Translations under genes and position numbers: made by a program
Assembly: GCF_009827325.1 (NCBI RefSeq)
Contig: NZ_WTYC01000001.1
Location: 682,001-746,000 of the forward strand
DNA: 64,000 nucleotides
Direction: 5' to 3'
Source of the DNA: Qipengyuania vulgaris
Lineage (GTDB): Bacteria; Pseudomonadota; Alphaproteobacteria; Sphingomonadales; Sphingomonadaceae
The notes under the pieces: generated by a model
The model's database searches: none
Seen by the model: the letters and a program-made list of their open reading frames with translations, nothing else
Told to the model about the DNA's origin: nothing
In this document: positions 53,531 to 62,403 of the stretch, piece by piece
Layout of the letters: each line of letters starts with the position of its first letter
Position numbering within the stretch: the first letter of the stretch is position 1

Positions 53531-53635
53531 ATGCGGAAGTGGCTTAAGGTCTGGGGCATCAGAATTGAGTTCGCCTTGCTCGCGTCAGTGTCCCTGATAG
53601 GGCTGGTCCTGAGCCTTCAATCCTGCACTGGCTGA
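53531..53635 (+). CDS. Very small membrane/lipoprotein-like ORF
   Basis: 34 aa from ATG 53531 with GAGG at suitable distance. A hydrophobic segment (F-A-L-L-A-S-V-S-L-I-G-L-V-L) is followed by S-L-Q-S-C31-T-G, a weak lipobox near the end. It directly follows the DUF6961-like gene. Short but with the features of a translated membrane peptide. Confidence 0.4.
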   Translation: MRKWLKVWGIRIEFALLASVSLIGLVLSLQSCTG

Positions 53636-53655
53636 GAAGAAATTCGATCTCCCGA

Positions 53656-54879
53656 TCAACCCTTCGCAAACTTCCCCATGATGACCTTTCCTCCAGTCCG
53701 GAGCTCATCGAGGTAGTCGCTCCACCATTGAGCCATCCGCACGCGCTCGTCCCAATGCTTGCCGCGATGGTAGATGCCACGCACAACATTGCTGTCGCCA
53801 TGTGCCAAGGCACGCTCGATCGCATCAGGATTCCAAAGGCCCGACTCGTTCAGGAATGTCGATGCTGTCGCCCGGAGTCCATGAGCGGTGACTTCTTCCT
53901 TCGAGTATCCCATGCGACGGAATGCGGCATTGAGCGTGTTTTCACTCATGGGACGCTTGGAGCTGCGCGCAGATGGGAAAACATATCCTTCGCGGCCGAG
54001 CATCTCGGCCAGATCAGTGAGATAGCCTCTAACCTGCTTGGAAAGTGGGACGGCATGCGCTCGGCGCGCTTTCATTTTACCGGCAGGGATCTTCCAGACC
54101 CCATCGACGAGGTCGATCTCATGCCATTCGGCGTGCCGGAGTTCGCCGGGGCGTACGAACACATGCGGCGCTATCTGCAAGGCCAACTTCGTCACCATGT
54201 AGCCAGTAAAGTCGTCGATTGCGCGCAGCAGCCCACCTAGCTCGGTGGGCTCGAGGATTGCTGCATAATGCGTGGCTCTCGGCGTTACGAGAGCGCCCTT
54301 CAGCATACTGGTCGGATCGGATTTGCAGCGGGTGGTAGCAACACCGTAGCGAAACACGCGGCCTGCGAACGACCGACATTTCTTCGCAGTCTCGTGCTTA
54401 CCGGTGGCTTCCAGCCGTTTGAGGGGAGCCAGAACTTCGAACGGCTCGATCTCGTTGATGGGTCGGTTCCCGATGGCAGGCGCAAGCTTGTCGAGGAAAT
54501 AGTTGGCCTTGACGATCGTGCCATCGGCGCGGCCGTTCTGGACCATCATCTGTTCAATATACTCACGTGCGACTGCCTCGAACGTCTGTGCAGAAAGGAA
54601 CTCTGCGCGGATTTTCCGCTTCCGCTTCTCAAAAGCCGGGTCGCCCCCTGAAGCAACAGCTCGTCGCGCCTCGTAGGCCGCGTCTCGCGCTTGCTTGAGG
54701 CTGATGTCGGGATAGCTGCCGATGCAGAGCTTCTTTTGCGCGCCGCCGATCCGGTATCGGAATCGCCAAAGTTTGCCGCCGGTCGGCGTGACCTCAACAT
54801 ATAGGCCGCGCTCATCGGTTACCTTGTACGGCTTATCCTTGGGCTTGAGTGCGCGGAGGCGAGTATCTGTCAGCGGCAT
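53656..54879 (-). CDS. int: P4-type tyrosine integrase of the ICE
   Basis: 407 aa. The N-terminal DUF4102-type arm-binding region (Y-V-E-V-T-P-T-G-G-K-L-W-R-F-R-Y) and the catalytic residues are visible: Arg in V-R-P-G-E-L-R-H-A-E-W, H-x-x-R in T-A-H-G-L-R-A-T-A, and the Tyr in R-G-I-Y-H-R-G, followed by W-W-S-D-Y-L-D. The gene points away from tRNA-Leu, 169 bp from its 3' end, the standard position for P4-type integrases that use a tRNA 3' end as attB. It should still recombine the element. Confidence 0.95.
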   Translation of the reverse strand: MPLTDTRLRALKPKDKPYKVTDERGLYVEVTPTGGKLWRFRYRIGGAQKKLCIGSYPDISLKQARDAAYEARRAVASGGDPAFEKRKRKIRAEFLSAQTFEAVAREYIEQMMVQNGRADGTIVKANYFLDKLAPAIGNRPINEIEPFEVLAPLKRLEATGKHETAKKCRSFAGRVFRYGVATTRCKSDPTSMLKGALVTPRATHYAAILEPTELGGLLRAIDDFTGYMVTKLALQIAPHVFVRPGELRHAEWHEIDLVDGVWKIPAGKMKARRAHAVPLSKQVRGYLTDLAEMLGREGYVFPSARSSKRPMSENTLNAAFRRMGYSKEEVTAHGLRATASTFLNESGLWNPDAIERALAHGDSNVVRGIYHRGKHWDERVRMAQWWSDYLDELRTGGKVIMGKFAKG

Positions 54880-54883
54880 GTGG

Positions 54884-54927
54884 GGGCCTTTTCATCTGGG
54901 CCTTTGCGAAACGGCCTCAAAAGGCCC
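54884..54927. promoter_or_regulatory. Repeat cluster directly upstream of the integrase
   Basis: GGGCCTTTT (54884-54892) and AAAAGGCCC (54919-54927) are perfect inverted repeats; a second direct copy of GGGCCTTT lies at 54898-54905. Two ACGATCC direct repeats and AAATCC-CTA-GGATTT (54986-55000) follow. Such clusters at element ends are typical integrase arm sites or operators. Confidence 0.45.
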
Positions 54928-55026
54928 ACAAAAGTGTCTGGAACCCCCGAGAACAGGCGGGACGATCCGGAACGATCCAAGGGCCAAATCCCTAGGATTT
55001 CTGCGGGTTTTATAGATTATTTGGGA

Positions 55027-55041
55027 GAACGTGAGAAGAAC
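55027..55041. promoter_or_regulatory. LexA (SOS) box between integrase and tRNA-Leu
   Basis: GAAC-GTGAGAA-GAAC, the complement of GTTC-N7-GTTC, at the very end of the element next to the tRNA 3' end and about 150 bp upstream of the integrase start codon. Confidence 0.5.
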
Positions 55042-55044
55042 AAA

Positions 55045-55133
55045 TGGTGCCCAGAAGAGGACTCGAACCTCCACGCCCTTGCGAGCGCCAGCACCTGAAG
55101 CTGGTGCGTCTACCAATTCCGCCATCTGGGCAC
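55045..55133 (-). tRNA. tRNA-Leu (CAG), ICE attachment site
   Basis: Complete cloverleaf on the minus strand: acceptor GTGCCCA with TGGGCAC, anticodon arm CCAGC-TTCAGGT-GCTGG (anticodon CAG), a long variable arm as in class II tRNAs, T arm with GGTTCGAGTCC, and an encoded CCA (55045-55047). The 3' end faces the integrase. The ICE probably restored the tRNA 3' end on insertion; the matching repeat at the left end is outside the window. Confidence 0.93.
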
Positions 55134-55471
55134 ACTTTGCAGAGAGCGGTCATCTAGGTCCGCACTGCAGGTAGGAGCGGGCCGATAGCGACCGCCGTAG
55201 TCTCTTGTCAACAAGATTGCCCAGTGCGCTCCAAAGAAAACGCCAAGCTACTCATCGTTCGAAATTCAATCCACTTGAGCTCGCTATAGCCGTCCGAACG
55301 CCATCCTTCAGAATGCCGCTCAATGTACTGAGCAACCGCGTCTGCGATTGCCTCGGATTCGGATCAGAAAGAACTCGTAATGTCTGCATAGTACGGGTTG
55401 AATATGGCGGAATCGGGGTTCTCAGTTAGCGCTGAATTTGCATCCCTTGACCGCTTCCCTATGAATGGGGA
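55134..55471. other. Intergenic chromosomal sequence
   Basis: 338 bp between the tRNA and the BCCT gene. No gene, RNA or clear promoter was recognised; frames here are short and lack a ribosome binding site. Confidence 0.4.
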
Positions 55472-57154
55472 ATGGCTTCAGGAACCGACACCCGCATGAC
55501 ACCGCCGCTGGTGGATCTGCCCATTGCCACCCACGACAGTGGATTTTACGATGGGTTCAGCCGGGCTGTAACGATCCCATCGAAGATCATCGTCTCGCTG
55601 CTGATCATGTGGGCGATCTTCTTCCCGGTCAGCGCCAATGAAACGCTATCTGCGGCCAATTCCAGCATTATCGCCAGTTTTTCAGGCTGGTACGTTTATC
55701 TTGTCGCGGCACTCATGGCCGTCTGCTTCCTCCTGGCTCTTTGGCCGAGTGCCGGACGACTCAGGATCGGTGCCGAGGACGAGGTACCCGAATTCAATCG
55801 TTTCTCCTGGTTCGCAATGCTGTTCGGTGCGGGGATCGGCATCGGTATGCTCACCTATTCGACCGGCGAGCCACTGGCCCATTTCGCCAATAATCCCGAG
55901 ATCATTCGCGGTTCTATCGAGGCCCAGTCCGCCGAGGCGGTGCGTCCGGCCTTTATCTATACCTTCCTCCATTGGGGTTTTGCCGCCTGGGGAAGTTATG
56001 CCCTCGTGGGCTTGGCCATCGGCTATGTCGCCTATCGGCGAAACCTGCCCCTCACCATACGTTCGGCGCTTGCCCCACTGTTCGGGGTTCGCTTGTCAGG
56101 CCTTTCCGGCCATTTAATCGACATCGTTGCGGTAGTGGCGACGATACTGGGGGTGGCGGTAACCATGGGCCTCGGCGTCGAGCAATTCGTTGCCGGGCTT
56201 GCCCGCCTTGGTTTGGGGGACTGGCTTCTGGATGCCGATGGATCATCCTCTGCCGCCGCGGTAGTCGTGTCTCTCGTGATCCTTGTGGGAGCATCGACGC
56301 TGAGTGCCCTTTCGGGCGTCGGCCGCGGGATCAAGTGGCTGTCGAACCTCAATATGGGGCTATCGTTCGCGCTTCTTGCACTTTTCGCTATTATTGGCTC
56401 GGGTATGGTGGGCCTGAATATTCTGGGCGTAGGCCTGTGGGACTATTTCCGGACGCTGATACCGAATTCCCTGACCCTGTTTTCCGGCGGCAACGAGATA
56501 GGCGACGCGCTGGTTCGGTGGCAGCTGGACTGGTCGGTCTTCTATTGGGCCTGGTGGATCGCATTCGCGCCCTTCGTGGGCATGTTCATCGCCCGCATCT
56601 CCAAGGGAAGAACAATCCGCGAGTATGTCCTCGGTGTGGTCCTCGTTCCTTCACTGATGTGTTTCGTCTGGATGGCGCTGGCCGGGGGAACGGCCATCGA
56701 CCTGGAATTGAGTGGAGCCGCTGGCGGTACGATCGTGAACTCCGGTATTTCGGACCAGCTCTTCGCGACACTGTCCGTGCTTCTGTCCCCTCCGGTATTT
56801 TCCGTCGTCTCGGGCCTCGTCGTGATTCTTTTAATGACCTACCTCATCACTTCGACCGACAGCGCCATATTGATCGTCAACACGATCAACGGTGCGGGGG
56901 AAACCGAGGGTCAACGCCGCCGCCATATCGTGTTCTGGGGCGTCGCCCTGGCCTTTGTGGTCGGTTCGATGCTGATTCTCGGCGGGATCGACGCCATCCG
57001 GATCACCATGATAATCGGCGCCCTGCCCTTCTCTTTCGTTGTTGCCCTGATGGCCGTATCGATCGTGAAGGCGGTTGTGTACGACCTGAAGCGGGAGCGC
57101 CACGGCGTGCCCACCACTGCCGCCGATTGCGCCGAGTGGACCGGGCAGAAATAG
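55472..57154 (+). CDS. BCCT-family transporter (betaine/choline/carnitine type)
   Basis: 560 aa with about twelve membrane helices. The family's glycine-rich substrate helix G-I-G-I-G-M-L-T-Y-S-T-G-E-P and the signature F-Y-W-A-W-W-I-A-F-A-P-F-V-G-M-F-I-A-R-I are present, as is R-T-I-R-E-Y in the following loop. The G-I-G-I-G-M pattern suggests sodium-coupled uptake of a quaternary ammonium compound. No osmoregulatory C-terminal extension is seen. First chromosomal gene beyond the ICE. Confidence 0.92.
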   Translation: MASGTDTRMTPPLVDLPIATHDSGFYDGFSRAVTIPSKIIVSLLIMWAIFFPVSANETLSAANSSIIASFSGWYVYLVAALMAVCFLLALWPSAGRLRIGAEDEVPEFNRFSWFAMLFGAGIGIGMLTYSTGEPLAHFANNPEIIRGSIEAQSAEAVRPAFIYTFLHWGFAAWGSYALVGLAIGYVAYRRNLPLTIRSALAPLFGVRLSGLSGHLIDIVAVVATILGVAVTMGLGVEQFVAGLARLGLGDWLLDADGSSSAAAVVVSLVILVGASTLSALSGVGRGIKWLSNLNMGLSFALLALFAIIGSGMVGLNILGVGLWDYFRTLIPNSLTLFSGGNEIGDALVRWQLDWSVFYWAWWIAFAPFVGMFIARISKGRTIREYVLGVVLVPSLMCFVWMALAGGTAIDLELSGAAGGTIVNSGISDQLFATLSVLLSPPVFSVVSGLVVILLMTYLITSTDSAILIVNTINGAGETEGQRRRHIVFWGVALAFVVGSMLILGGIDAIRITMIIGALPFSFVVALMAVSIVKAVVYDLKRERHGVPTTAADCAEWTGQK

Positions 57155-57199
57155 CCGCACAGGGGCAGGATAATTCCAGCCCGTTCTTTGCAACTCCGT

Positions 57200-57535
57200 T
57201 CAGGCCAGCCGCGCGCCATTGGGTACATCGCCCGGCGAAGCGAGCACTATCCTGCCCTCCCCGTCCGGAAAACCGAGCACCAGGACGTCGGACATGAAAG
57301 GTCCGATCTGGCGCGGCGGAAAATTGACTACGGCCATCAACCTTCGACCGACCAGCCCATCGCAAGTGTAAAGCTCGGTGATCTGAGCTGAACTCTTCTT
57401 CACGCCGATTTCGCTGCCGAAGTCGACTTGCAGTTTGATGGCGGGCTTGCGTGCTTCCGGAAAGGGCTCTGCGCTGATCACCGTGCCGCTGCGGATATCC
57501 ACATTGAGGAAATCGTCGAACGTAATCTTATCCAT
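57200..57535 (-). CDS. csaA: CsaA-like tRNA-binding domain protein
   Basis: 111 aa, full length for CsaA. The N-terminal block F-L-N-V-D-I-R-S-G-T-V, then A-I-K-L-Q-V-D-F-G and G-R-R-L-M-A-V-V-N-F-P-P-R are those of the EMAP-II/CsaA OB-fold tRNA-binding domain. Proposed role: secretion-related chaperone or tRNA binding. Divergent from the MFS gene. Confidence 0.9.
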   Translation of the reverse strand: MDKITFDDFLNVDIRSGTVISAEPFPEARKPAIKLQVDFGSEIGVKKSSAQITELYTCDGLVGRRLMAVVNFPPRQIGPFMSDVLVLGFPDGEGRIVLASPGDVPNGARLA

Positions 57536-57620
57536 ACCCGATGATTAGGAGCGCCTGCCGTTTTTGTCGAACGGCAGACACAGGTTGAAGCCGGAGCATT
57601 GCGGGAATACGGGACAGGCT

Positions 57621-58844
57621 ATGCTTTCCCCCGCCATCCCCGCGCGCACCTTGTTGCTGGCGATCTTCGTGCTGATGGCGGGAAGCGGGTTTCTTTCAAC
57701 GCTGATCGCTATCCGGCTCGAACTGGCAGGGGCCTCCGCGCTTCTTATCGGATTGGTAGCCACGAGCTATTTCGGCGGCCTGATGGTCGGCTCGCTCCGC
57801 GTCGAAAGGGTGATCGCACGCATCGGGCACATCCGGGCCTTTGCTGCCTTCGTGACCGTCTACTCAGCGACCAGCCTGTCCTACGCTATCCTGGACCATC
57901 CCGGCATCTGGATAGCCCTGCGCTTTCTCGACGGGTTCATGATGGCAGGGGTATTCGTCTGCCTCGAAAGTTGGCTGAATGAGCAGGCGAGCCCGCAGAC
58001 CCGCAGCACTGCGCTCGCGGCATATATGATTGCGCTCTATAGCGGGCAGGCGGCAGGGCAATTCCTGCTCAATCTCGGTGACAGGTCTCCCGATCTGCCG
58101 TTCATGGTTTCGGCAATACTCCTGTCGATCGCCTTGCTGCCCGTCCTTCTGACTCGGATGGAGCAGCCGAAGATGGAGGCCATCAAGCCTTTCTCGATCA
58201 GGCGACTGTACGAGGTTTCGCCACTGGGCATTGTGGGCACACTGGTGAACGGGGCGATGCTGGGGGCGTTCTACGCGCTCGGCGCGGTTTACATCCAGCG
58301 CATCGGCATGGGGCTTTCGCAGGTCGCGCTGTTCACCTCCTGCGTGATCGCGGGGGGAGTACTTCTCCAGTATCCGCTCGGTGTCCTGTCAGACCGGTTC
58401 GACCGGCGGCTGGTGGTAATCGGATGCTTCCTGGCGGCGGCGGCGATCTGCGCCCCTCTCGGTCTGTTTGTCCTTCCCGCGACGGCCACCATCGCCCTGG
58501 GCAGCCTGTTCGGCGGCTTTGCCTTCGCCCTTTACCCGCTCTGCGTCGCGCACTCGAACGACCATCTGGACGAACAGGAACGGGTGGGGGCAAGCAGCGG
58601 ACTAGTCCTGACTTATTCGGCAGGTGCCGTGGCCGGTCCCCTCCTCGGTTCTGCAGGGATGGGCATTCTCGGCCCCTCGGGGCTTTTCGCTGTCCTCGGG
58701 AGCCTCGCACTGATGGGCGGCATTTTCGGCATCTGGCGGAGTTTCGCCCGAAGTGCTGTCCCGGCGGAAGATCAGCAGGCCTTTCAGAGCCTGCCCCGCA
58801 CGACACCGATGGCTTCCGTCTTGGAAGGCGAGGACAACGGCTAG
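57621..58844 (+). CDS. MFS transporter (YcaD-like)
   Basis: 407 aa from the ATG at 57621, which follows a GGGACAGG ribosome site; an in-frame upstream start is not needed. About twelve membrane helices with a central cytoplasmic loop. G-S-L-R-V-E-R-V-I-A-R-I-G-H-I-R corresponds to the loop 2-3 MFS motif and V-L-S-D-R-F-D-R-R to its repeat after helix 8. The fold resembles YcaD-type small-molecule permeases. Substrate unknown. Confidence 0.87.
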   Translation: MLSPAIPARTLLLAIFVLMAGSGFLSTLIAIRLELAGASALLIGLVATSYFGGLMVGSLRVERVIARIGHIRAFAAFVTVYSATSLSYAILDHPGIWIALRFLDGFMMAGVFVCLESWLNEQASPQTRSTALAAYMIALYSGQAAGQFLLNLGDRSPDLPFMVSAILLSIALLPVLLTRMEQPKMEAIKPFSIRRLYEVSPLGIVGTLVNGAMLGAFYALGAVYIQRIGMGLSQVALFTSCVIAGGVLLQYPLGVLSDRFDRRLVVIGCFLAAAAICAPLGLFVLPATATIALGSLFGGFAFALYPLCVAHSNDHLDEQERVGASSGLVLTYSAGAVAGPLLGSAGMGILGPSGLFAVLGSLALMGGIFGIWRSFARSAVPAEDQQAFQSLPRTTPMASVLEGEDNG

Positions 58845-58883
58845 CCGTTATTCGAGACCTGCGCTTCACGACGGGCCAAGGAA

Positions 58884-58946
58884 AAGGCCGCCCATCCGGA
58901 CGGCCTTCTCGTTGATATCAGGAAGCCTTCTCGTTGATATCAGGAA
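58884..58946. terminator. Terminator stem followed by a 22-bp tandem duplication
   Basis: AAGGCCG (58884-58890) pairs with CGGCCTT (58901-58907) between the convergent MFS and small membrane protein genes. The 22 bp at 58903-58924 are repeated exactly at 58925-58946, so part of the terminator has been duplicated in tandem. Confidence 0.65.
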
Positions 58947-58950
58947 TTGG

Positions 58951-59208
58951 TTACGCGGCTTCCGCAGTATTGCCTGTCTTGGGGGAACTCGCTTTCGCGC
59001 CGGGCGCAGCCTTCTCGCGTTCGTTCTTGTCGAACAGCTTTTTGGCCACGAAACCGCCGACACCCAATGCCAGCATCGCAGGAAGGCTCATCCGGCGCAG
59101 CGCCGTTGCCGCAACCACGCCCAGTGCCGCGCCTCCGGCGCCACCAATGCCGCTTGTCTTCTTGGCTAGCTTGTCGCCCGCATACGCTCCGATAATCTTG
59201 CCGATCAT
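58951..59208 (-). CDS. Small glycine/alanine-rich membrane protein
   Basis: 85 aa from the ATG at 59208 with AGGAGA upstream. A central hydrophobic region rich in Gly and Ala (G-I-G-G-A-G-G-A-A-L-G-V-V, then L-A-L-G-V-G-G-F-V-A) could form one or two membrane passes; the C-terminal tail is Lys/Ala/Pro-rich. Not recognised beyond being a small inner-membrane protein. Confidence 0.7.
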   Translation of the reverse strand: MIGKIIGAYAGDKLAKKTSGIGGAGGAALGVVAATALRRMSLPAMLALGVGGFVAKKLFDKNEREKAAPGAKASSPKTGNTAEAA

Positions 59209-59263
59209 GTAAATTCTCCTTTGGTCAACCAACGGCGCCGACCGGCAAGCGTTCCTGTATGGA

Positions 59264-59881
59264 TCAGCCCTCGATCCCCTTGCGAAGAAAGCGATTTGCG
59301 ACCCTAGCCACCTCTTTCGGTCCCGGGTCCCCTTCGCGGCGCCAGATTGCATAGCGAAGCCCCAGGAACACGTTCATCCCCATGAGCGACCACGCCTCGA
59401 TCTCGCCGAGGTCGCCGCGCATGGCCCCGTCTTGTCCTCCGCGCTGCAAACGCTCGACAATGCGCGTTCCGACAGTTTCATAGTGGCTTCGATAACTGTC
59501 CGGATCCACGAACTCGGCCTCGTCGATGATCCGGTAAACTTCCTTGTGATCGCCCGCGAATTGAAGGAACGCTTCCAGCGCGGCGCGTTCGATCTCGAGC
59601 GCCTGCATATCGGGTCGGATCGCCTCGCGGGCAGCGAATTTAACGGCCTCGCTCATGTCCGCGACCAGGGCGCGGAAGATTTCGTCCTTGCTATCGAAAT
59701 AGGTGTAGAAAGTGCCGAGCGCCACACCCGCACGCCGCGTTATCGAACTGATCGACGCTTCGTGAAACCCGTGATCGCCGAACTCTCCGGCCGCAGCATC
59801 CAACAACTTGCGGAGCGTCTTGCGCCCCCGCTCGGTTCGCGGCGCCTTGTGATCTTCCGTCGCGCTTGCAGCCATTTTCAT
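59264..59881 (-). CDS. TetR-family transcriptional regulator
   Basis: 205 aa. The N-terminal helix-turn-helix is typical: A-S-I-S-S-I-T-R-R-A-G-V-A-L-G-T-F-Y-T-Y-F with S-K-D-E-I-F following. The C-terminal ligand domain has T-V-G-T-R-I-V-E-R-L-Q-R-G. It is divergent from the TonB receptor gene with 113 bp between them, so it probably regulates that gene. Ligand unknown; neighbours (receptor, sulfotransferase) suggest a steroid- or lipid-like compound, which is a guess. Confidence 0.92.
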   Translation of the reverse strand: MKMAASATEDHKAPRTERGRKTLRKLLDAAAGEFGDHGFHEASISSITRRAGVALGTFYTYFDSKDEIFRALVADMSEAVKFAAREAIRPDMQALEIERAALEAFLQFAGDHKEVYRIIDEAEFVDPDSYRSHYETVGTRIVERLQRGGQDGAMRGDLGEIEAWSLMGMNVFLGLRYAIWRREGDPGPKEVARVANRFLRKGIEG

Positions 59882-59933
59882 CCCTCCAGCCTCTCTTGGC
59901 TAAGCACCGCCCGCATCTCTTGCAAGAACAAAC

Positions 59934-59956
59934 TTGAAAGGTGGTTCAGTTTTCAA
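59934..59956. promoter_or_regulatory. Candidate TetR operator
   Basis: TTGAAA (59934-59939) and TTTCAA (59951-59956), an inverted repeat in the region between the divergent tetR and TonB receptor genes. Confidence 0.4.
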
Positions 59957-59994
59957 TAATGGTGCTGGAGAGAGATATTTTTGGGAGGGAATCA

Positions 59995-62346
59995 ATGAAG
60001 TTTCACGTCTCACGTTCGTTCGCCGCCTTGATGGCTGGCACTGCGTCGCTCTGCTGGTCGCTGCCCGCAGCGGCTCAATCCCAGCAAGAAACCGTTGCCG
60101 ATAGCGACAGCGGCACTGCTGCCGATCCCGATGCGGAAGAGAGCGATGTCATAATCGTGACCGCGCGCCGCCGCGAAGAGCGCCTGATCGACGTCCCTGT
60201 GGCAGTTTCCGCTTTCAGTGGCGAAGAACTCGCGCGACGAGGCGCACTCGATGTAACGGACATTGCGCAGACGGTACCGAACGTCACTCTCGAGGCGAGC
60301 CGCGCCACCAACTCGACGCTTTCTGCCTTCATTCGAGGCATCGGGCAGCAGGACCCTGTTTCGGGGTTTGAGCAGGGCGTCGGCATTTACCTCGACGATG
60401 TATATCTGAACCGCCCGCAGGCAGCCGTGCTCGATATTTACGACGTCGAACGGATTGAGGTGCTCCGCGGACCGCAGGGTACACTCTACGGACGCAATAC
60501 CATTGGCGGAGCGGTCAAATACGTGACCAAGCGCCTCCCGCTCGACCCTTCCTTCAAGGCACGCGCCACCTACGGGACCTACGACCAGGCTGAAGGTGTT
60601 GTCACTGCTTCAGTTCCCATGGGCGATCTGGTTCGCGTCGGCGGTTCGGTCGCCCGCCTTTCGCGTGGCGGATTCGGAGACAATCTCACCACCGGCCTCG
60701 AAAACTACAACAAGGATATCTGGGCCGGACGCTTGAGCATGGAAGTCGGCGGTTACGGCGAACCGGGCTTCATCCGAATCCAGGGCGATTACACCAAGGA
60801 CAAGAGCAATCCGCGCGGTGGACATCGCCTGATCCCCGGCCTCGCTTCCGGCGCTCCGATCCTCGACAATGTCTACGACACGCGTGGTGGATTGCTCGAC
60901 CCGGAACAGGATGTCGAATCCAAGGGACTTTCGCTTCACGCCGAAATCGAGCTGGGCGATATGTTCACACTCCGCTCCATCTCCGCATGGCGCAAGGACG
61001 ACAGCTTTTCCCCAATAGATTTCGATGCACTGCCCGCCGTCGACCTCGACGTACCTGGGGCATATTTCAACGAGCAGATCAGCCAGGAATTCCAGATCCT
61101 TCTGGACAATGGCGGAGCGCTGAACGGTTTGCTGGGCTTCTATTATCTCGATGCTAAGGCGGACACGTTGTTCGATGTGCGTATCTTCACGACTGTTCCG
61201 GGCCTGACAGCATTCACTCAAGCAAATGTTGATACCGAAACCTATGCGATATTCGGTGACTTCACCTACGATCTGACCGAGCAGCTGAGCGTTTCAATTG
61301 GCGGCCGCTATACTTGGGACGAGCGCTCTGCAGAAATTCTCAGACAGAACTATTTCGGCGGCGGCTCACCATTTTTCGGAGGCACAGGTCTCGTCCTGAC
61401 GCCGCCGGACACGAATTTCGACGGTAGCGCCGACTTCAAGAAATTCACGCCGCGCGCCTCGATCAGCTACATGCCCACGCCTGATCACAACCTCTACGCA
61501 AGCTATTCTAAAGGCTTCAAGGGTGGCGGCTTCGATCCTCGCGGCGTGGGCAGGAACGCGCCTGCAGCTGATCCCGGCAATCCGACAGACGCGGAAGTCG
61601 CTGACTTTCTCAGCTTCGCGCCAGAGGAAGTGGACAGCTACGAGATCGGCTACAAGGGTAGCCTAGGCATCTTGAACGTGGCTGCAGCTGCATTCTATGC
61701 GGATTACACGGACGTGCAGATCCCCGGTTCGGTAGCTTGCGAAGTGGCTGGTACTCCGTCGTTCTGCGGCGTCGTATCGAACGCTGGCGCCGCGACATTC
61801 AAGGGACTTGAACTTGAAGCCAATGCCCGCTTCGATGGCGGCTTCGGCCTGTCCGGTTCGCTTGGCTACATCGACGCTGAATATGACGAATATATAACCA
61901 ATATTGGCGGCGTTCCCACGGATGTCGCCCAGTTCCGCGTGGTGCAGAATACGCCCGAATTCACCGGCAGCATCACTGCGAGTTACGATGCGCAGCTGGG
62001 CGCGGGCGACCTCTATCTCGGCTCGACATTCTCCTACCGTAGCAAAACGAGCCAGTTCGAAATTCCGAACCCCTACCTCGACCAGGATGGATACGGCCTG
62101 CTCGATGCCAGCGCTGTATACACCGCGCCAAGCGGGCGCTGGACTTTCGGTGTTTATGGGAAGAATCTGCTCGACAAGGAATACAAGACCAGCGGCTATA
62201 CCTTCGTGGCGACCGACCCGACTACCGGCGAGATCGCGAACGGCTCCAATGGTTTCCCGATACCGACCCTCGGGCCTGAGGGGACGCTGACGGCATTCTA
62301 CGGCAACCCGCGGCAGGTTTTCGCTACAGTTACTTTCACCTACTGA
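59995..62346 (+). CDS. TonB-dependent outer-membrane receptor
   Basis: 783 aa from the ATG at 59995 (GGGAGG upstream). A signal peptide ends near L-P-A-A-A-Q-A/S. The TonB box region (D-V-I-I-V-T-A-R-R) and plug domain (V-L-R-G-P-Q-G-T-L-Y-G-R-N-T) are followed by a 22-strand type barrel ending in V-F-A-T-V-T-F-T-Y, with a terminal aromatic residue. It resembles the large sphingomonad receptors for organic ligands rather than classical siderophore receptors. Divergent from TetR; a hairpin follows the stop. Confidence 0.93.
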   Translation: MKFHVSRSFAALMAGTASLCWSLPAAAQSQQETVADSDSGTAADPDAEESDVIIVTARRREERLIDVPVAVSAFSGEELARRGALDVTDIAQTVPNVTLEASRATNSTLSAFIRGIGQQDPVSGFEQGVGIYLDDVYLNRPQAAVLDIYDVERIEVLRGPQGTLYGRNTIGGAVKYVTKRLPLDPSFKARATYGTYDQAEGVVTASVPMGDLVRVGGSVARLSRGGFGDNLTTGLENYNKDIWAGRLSMEVGGYGEPGFIRIQGDYTKDKSNPRGGHRLIPGLASGAPILDNVYDTRGGLLDPEQDVESKGLSLHAEIELGDMFTLRSISAWRKDDSFSPIDFDALPAVDLDVPGAYFNEQISQEFQILLDNGGALNGLLGFYYLDAKADTLFDVRIFTTVPGLTAFTQANVDTETYAIFGDFTYDLTEQLSVSIGGRYTWDERSAEILRQNYFGGGSPFFGGTGLVLTPPDTNFDGSADFKKFTPRASISYMPTPDHNLYASYSKGFKGGGFDPRGVGRNAPAADPGNPTDAEVADFLSFAPEEVDSYEIGYKGSLGILNVAAAAFYADYTDVQIPGSVACEVAGTPSFCGVVSNAGAATFKGLELEANARFDGGFGLSGSLGYIDAEYDEYITNIGGVPTDVAQFRVVQNTPEFTGSITASYDAQLGAGDLYLGSTFSYRSKTSQFEIPNPYLDQDGYGLLDASAVYTAPSGRWTFGVYGKNLLDKEYKTSGYTFVATDPTTGEIANGSNGFPIPTLGPEGTLTAFYGNPRQVFATVTFTY

Positions 62347-62368
62347 ACGACCTGCATTCTTTTCTGAT

Positions 62369-62397
62369 GGCGGCGACCGGGCAACCGGTTCGCCGCC
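62369..62397. terminator. Terminator between TonB receptor and sulfotransferase genes
   Basis: GGCGGCGA (62369-62376) pairs with TCGCCGCC (62390-62397); CCGG/CCGG inner pairing extends it. It lies between convergent genes and can serve both. Confidence 0.7.
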
Positions 62398-62403
62398 TTC
62401 ATC

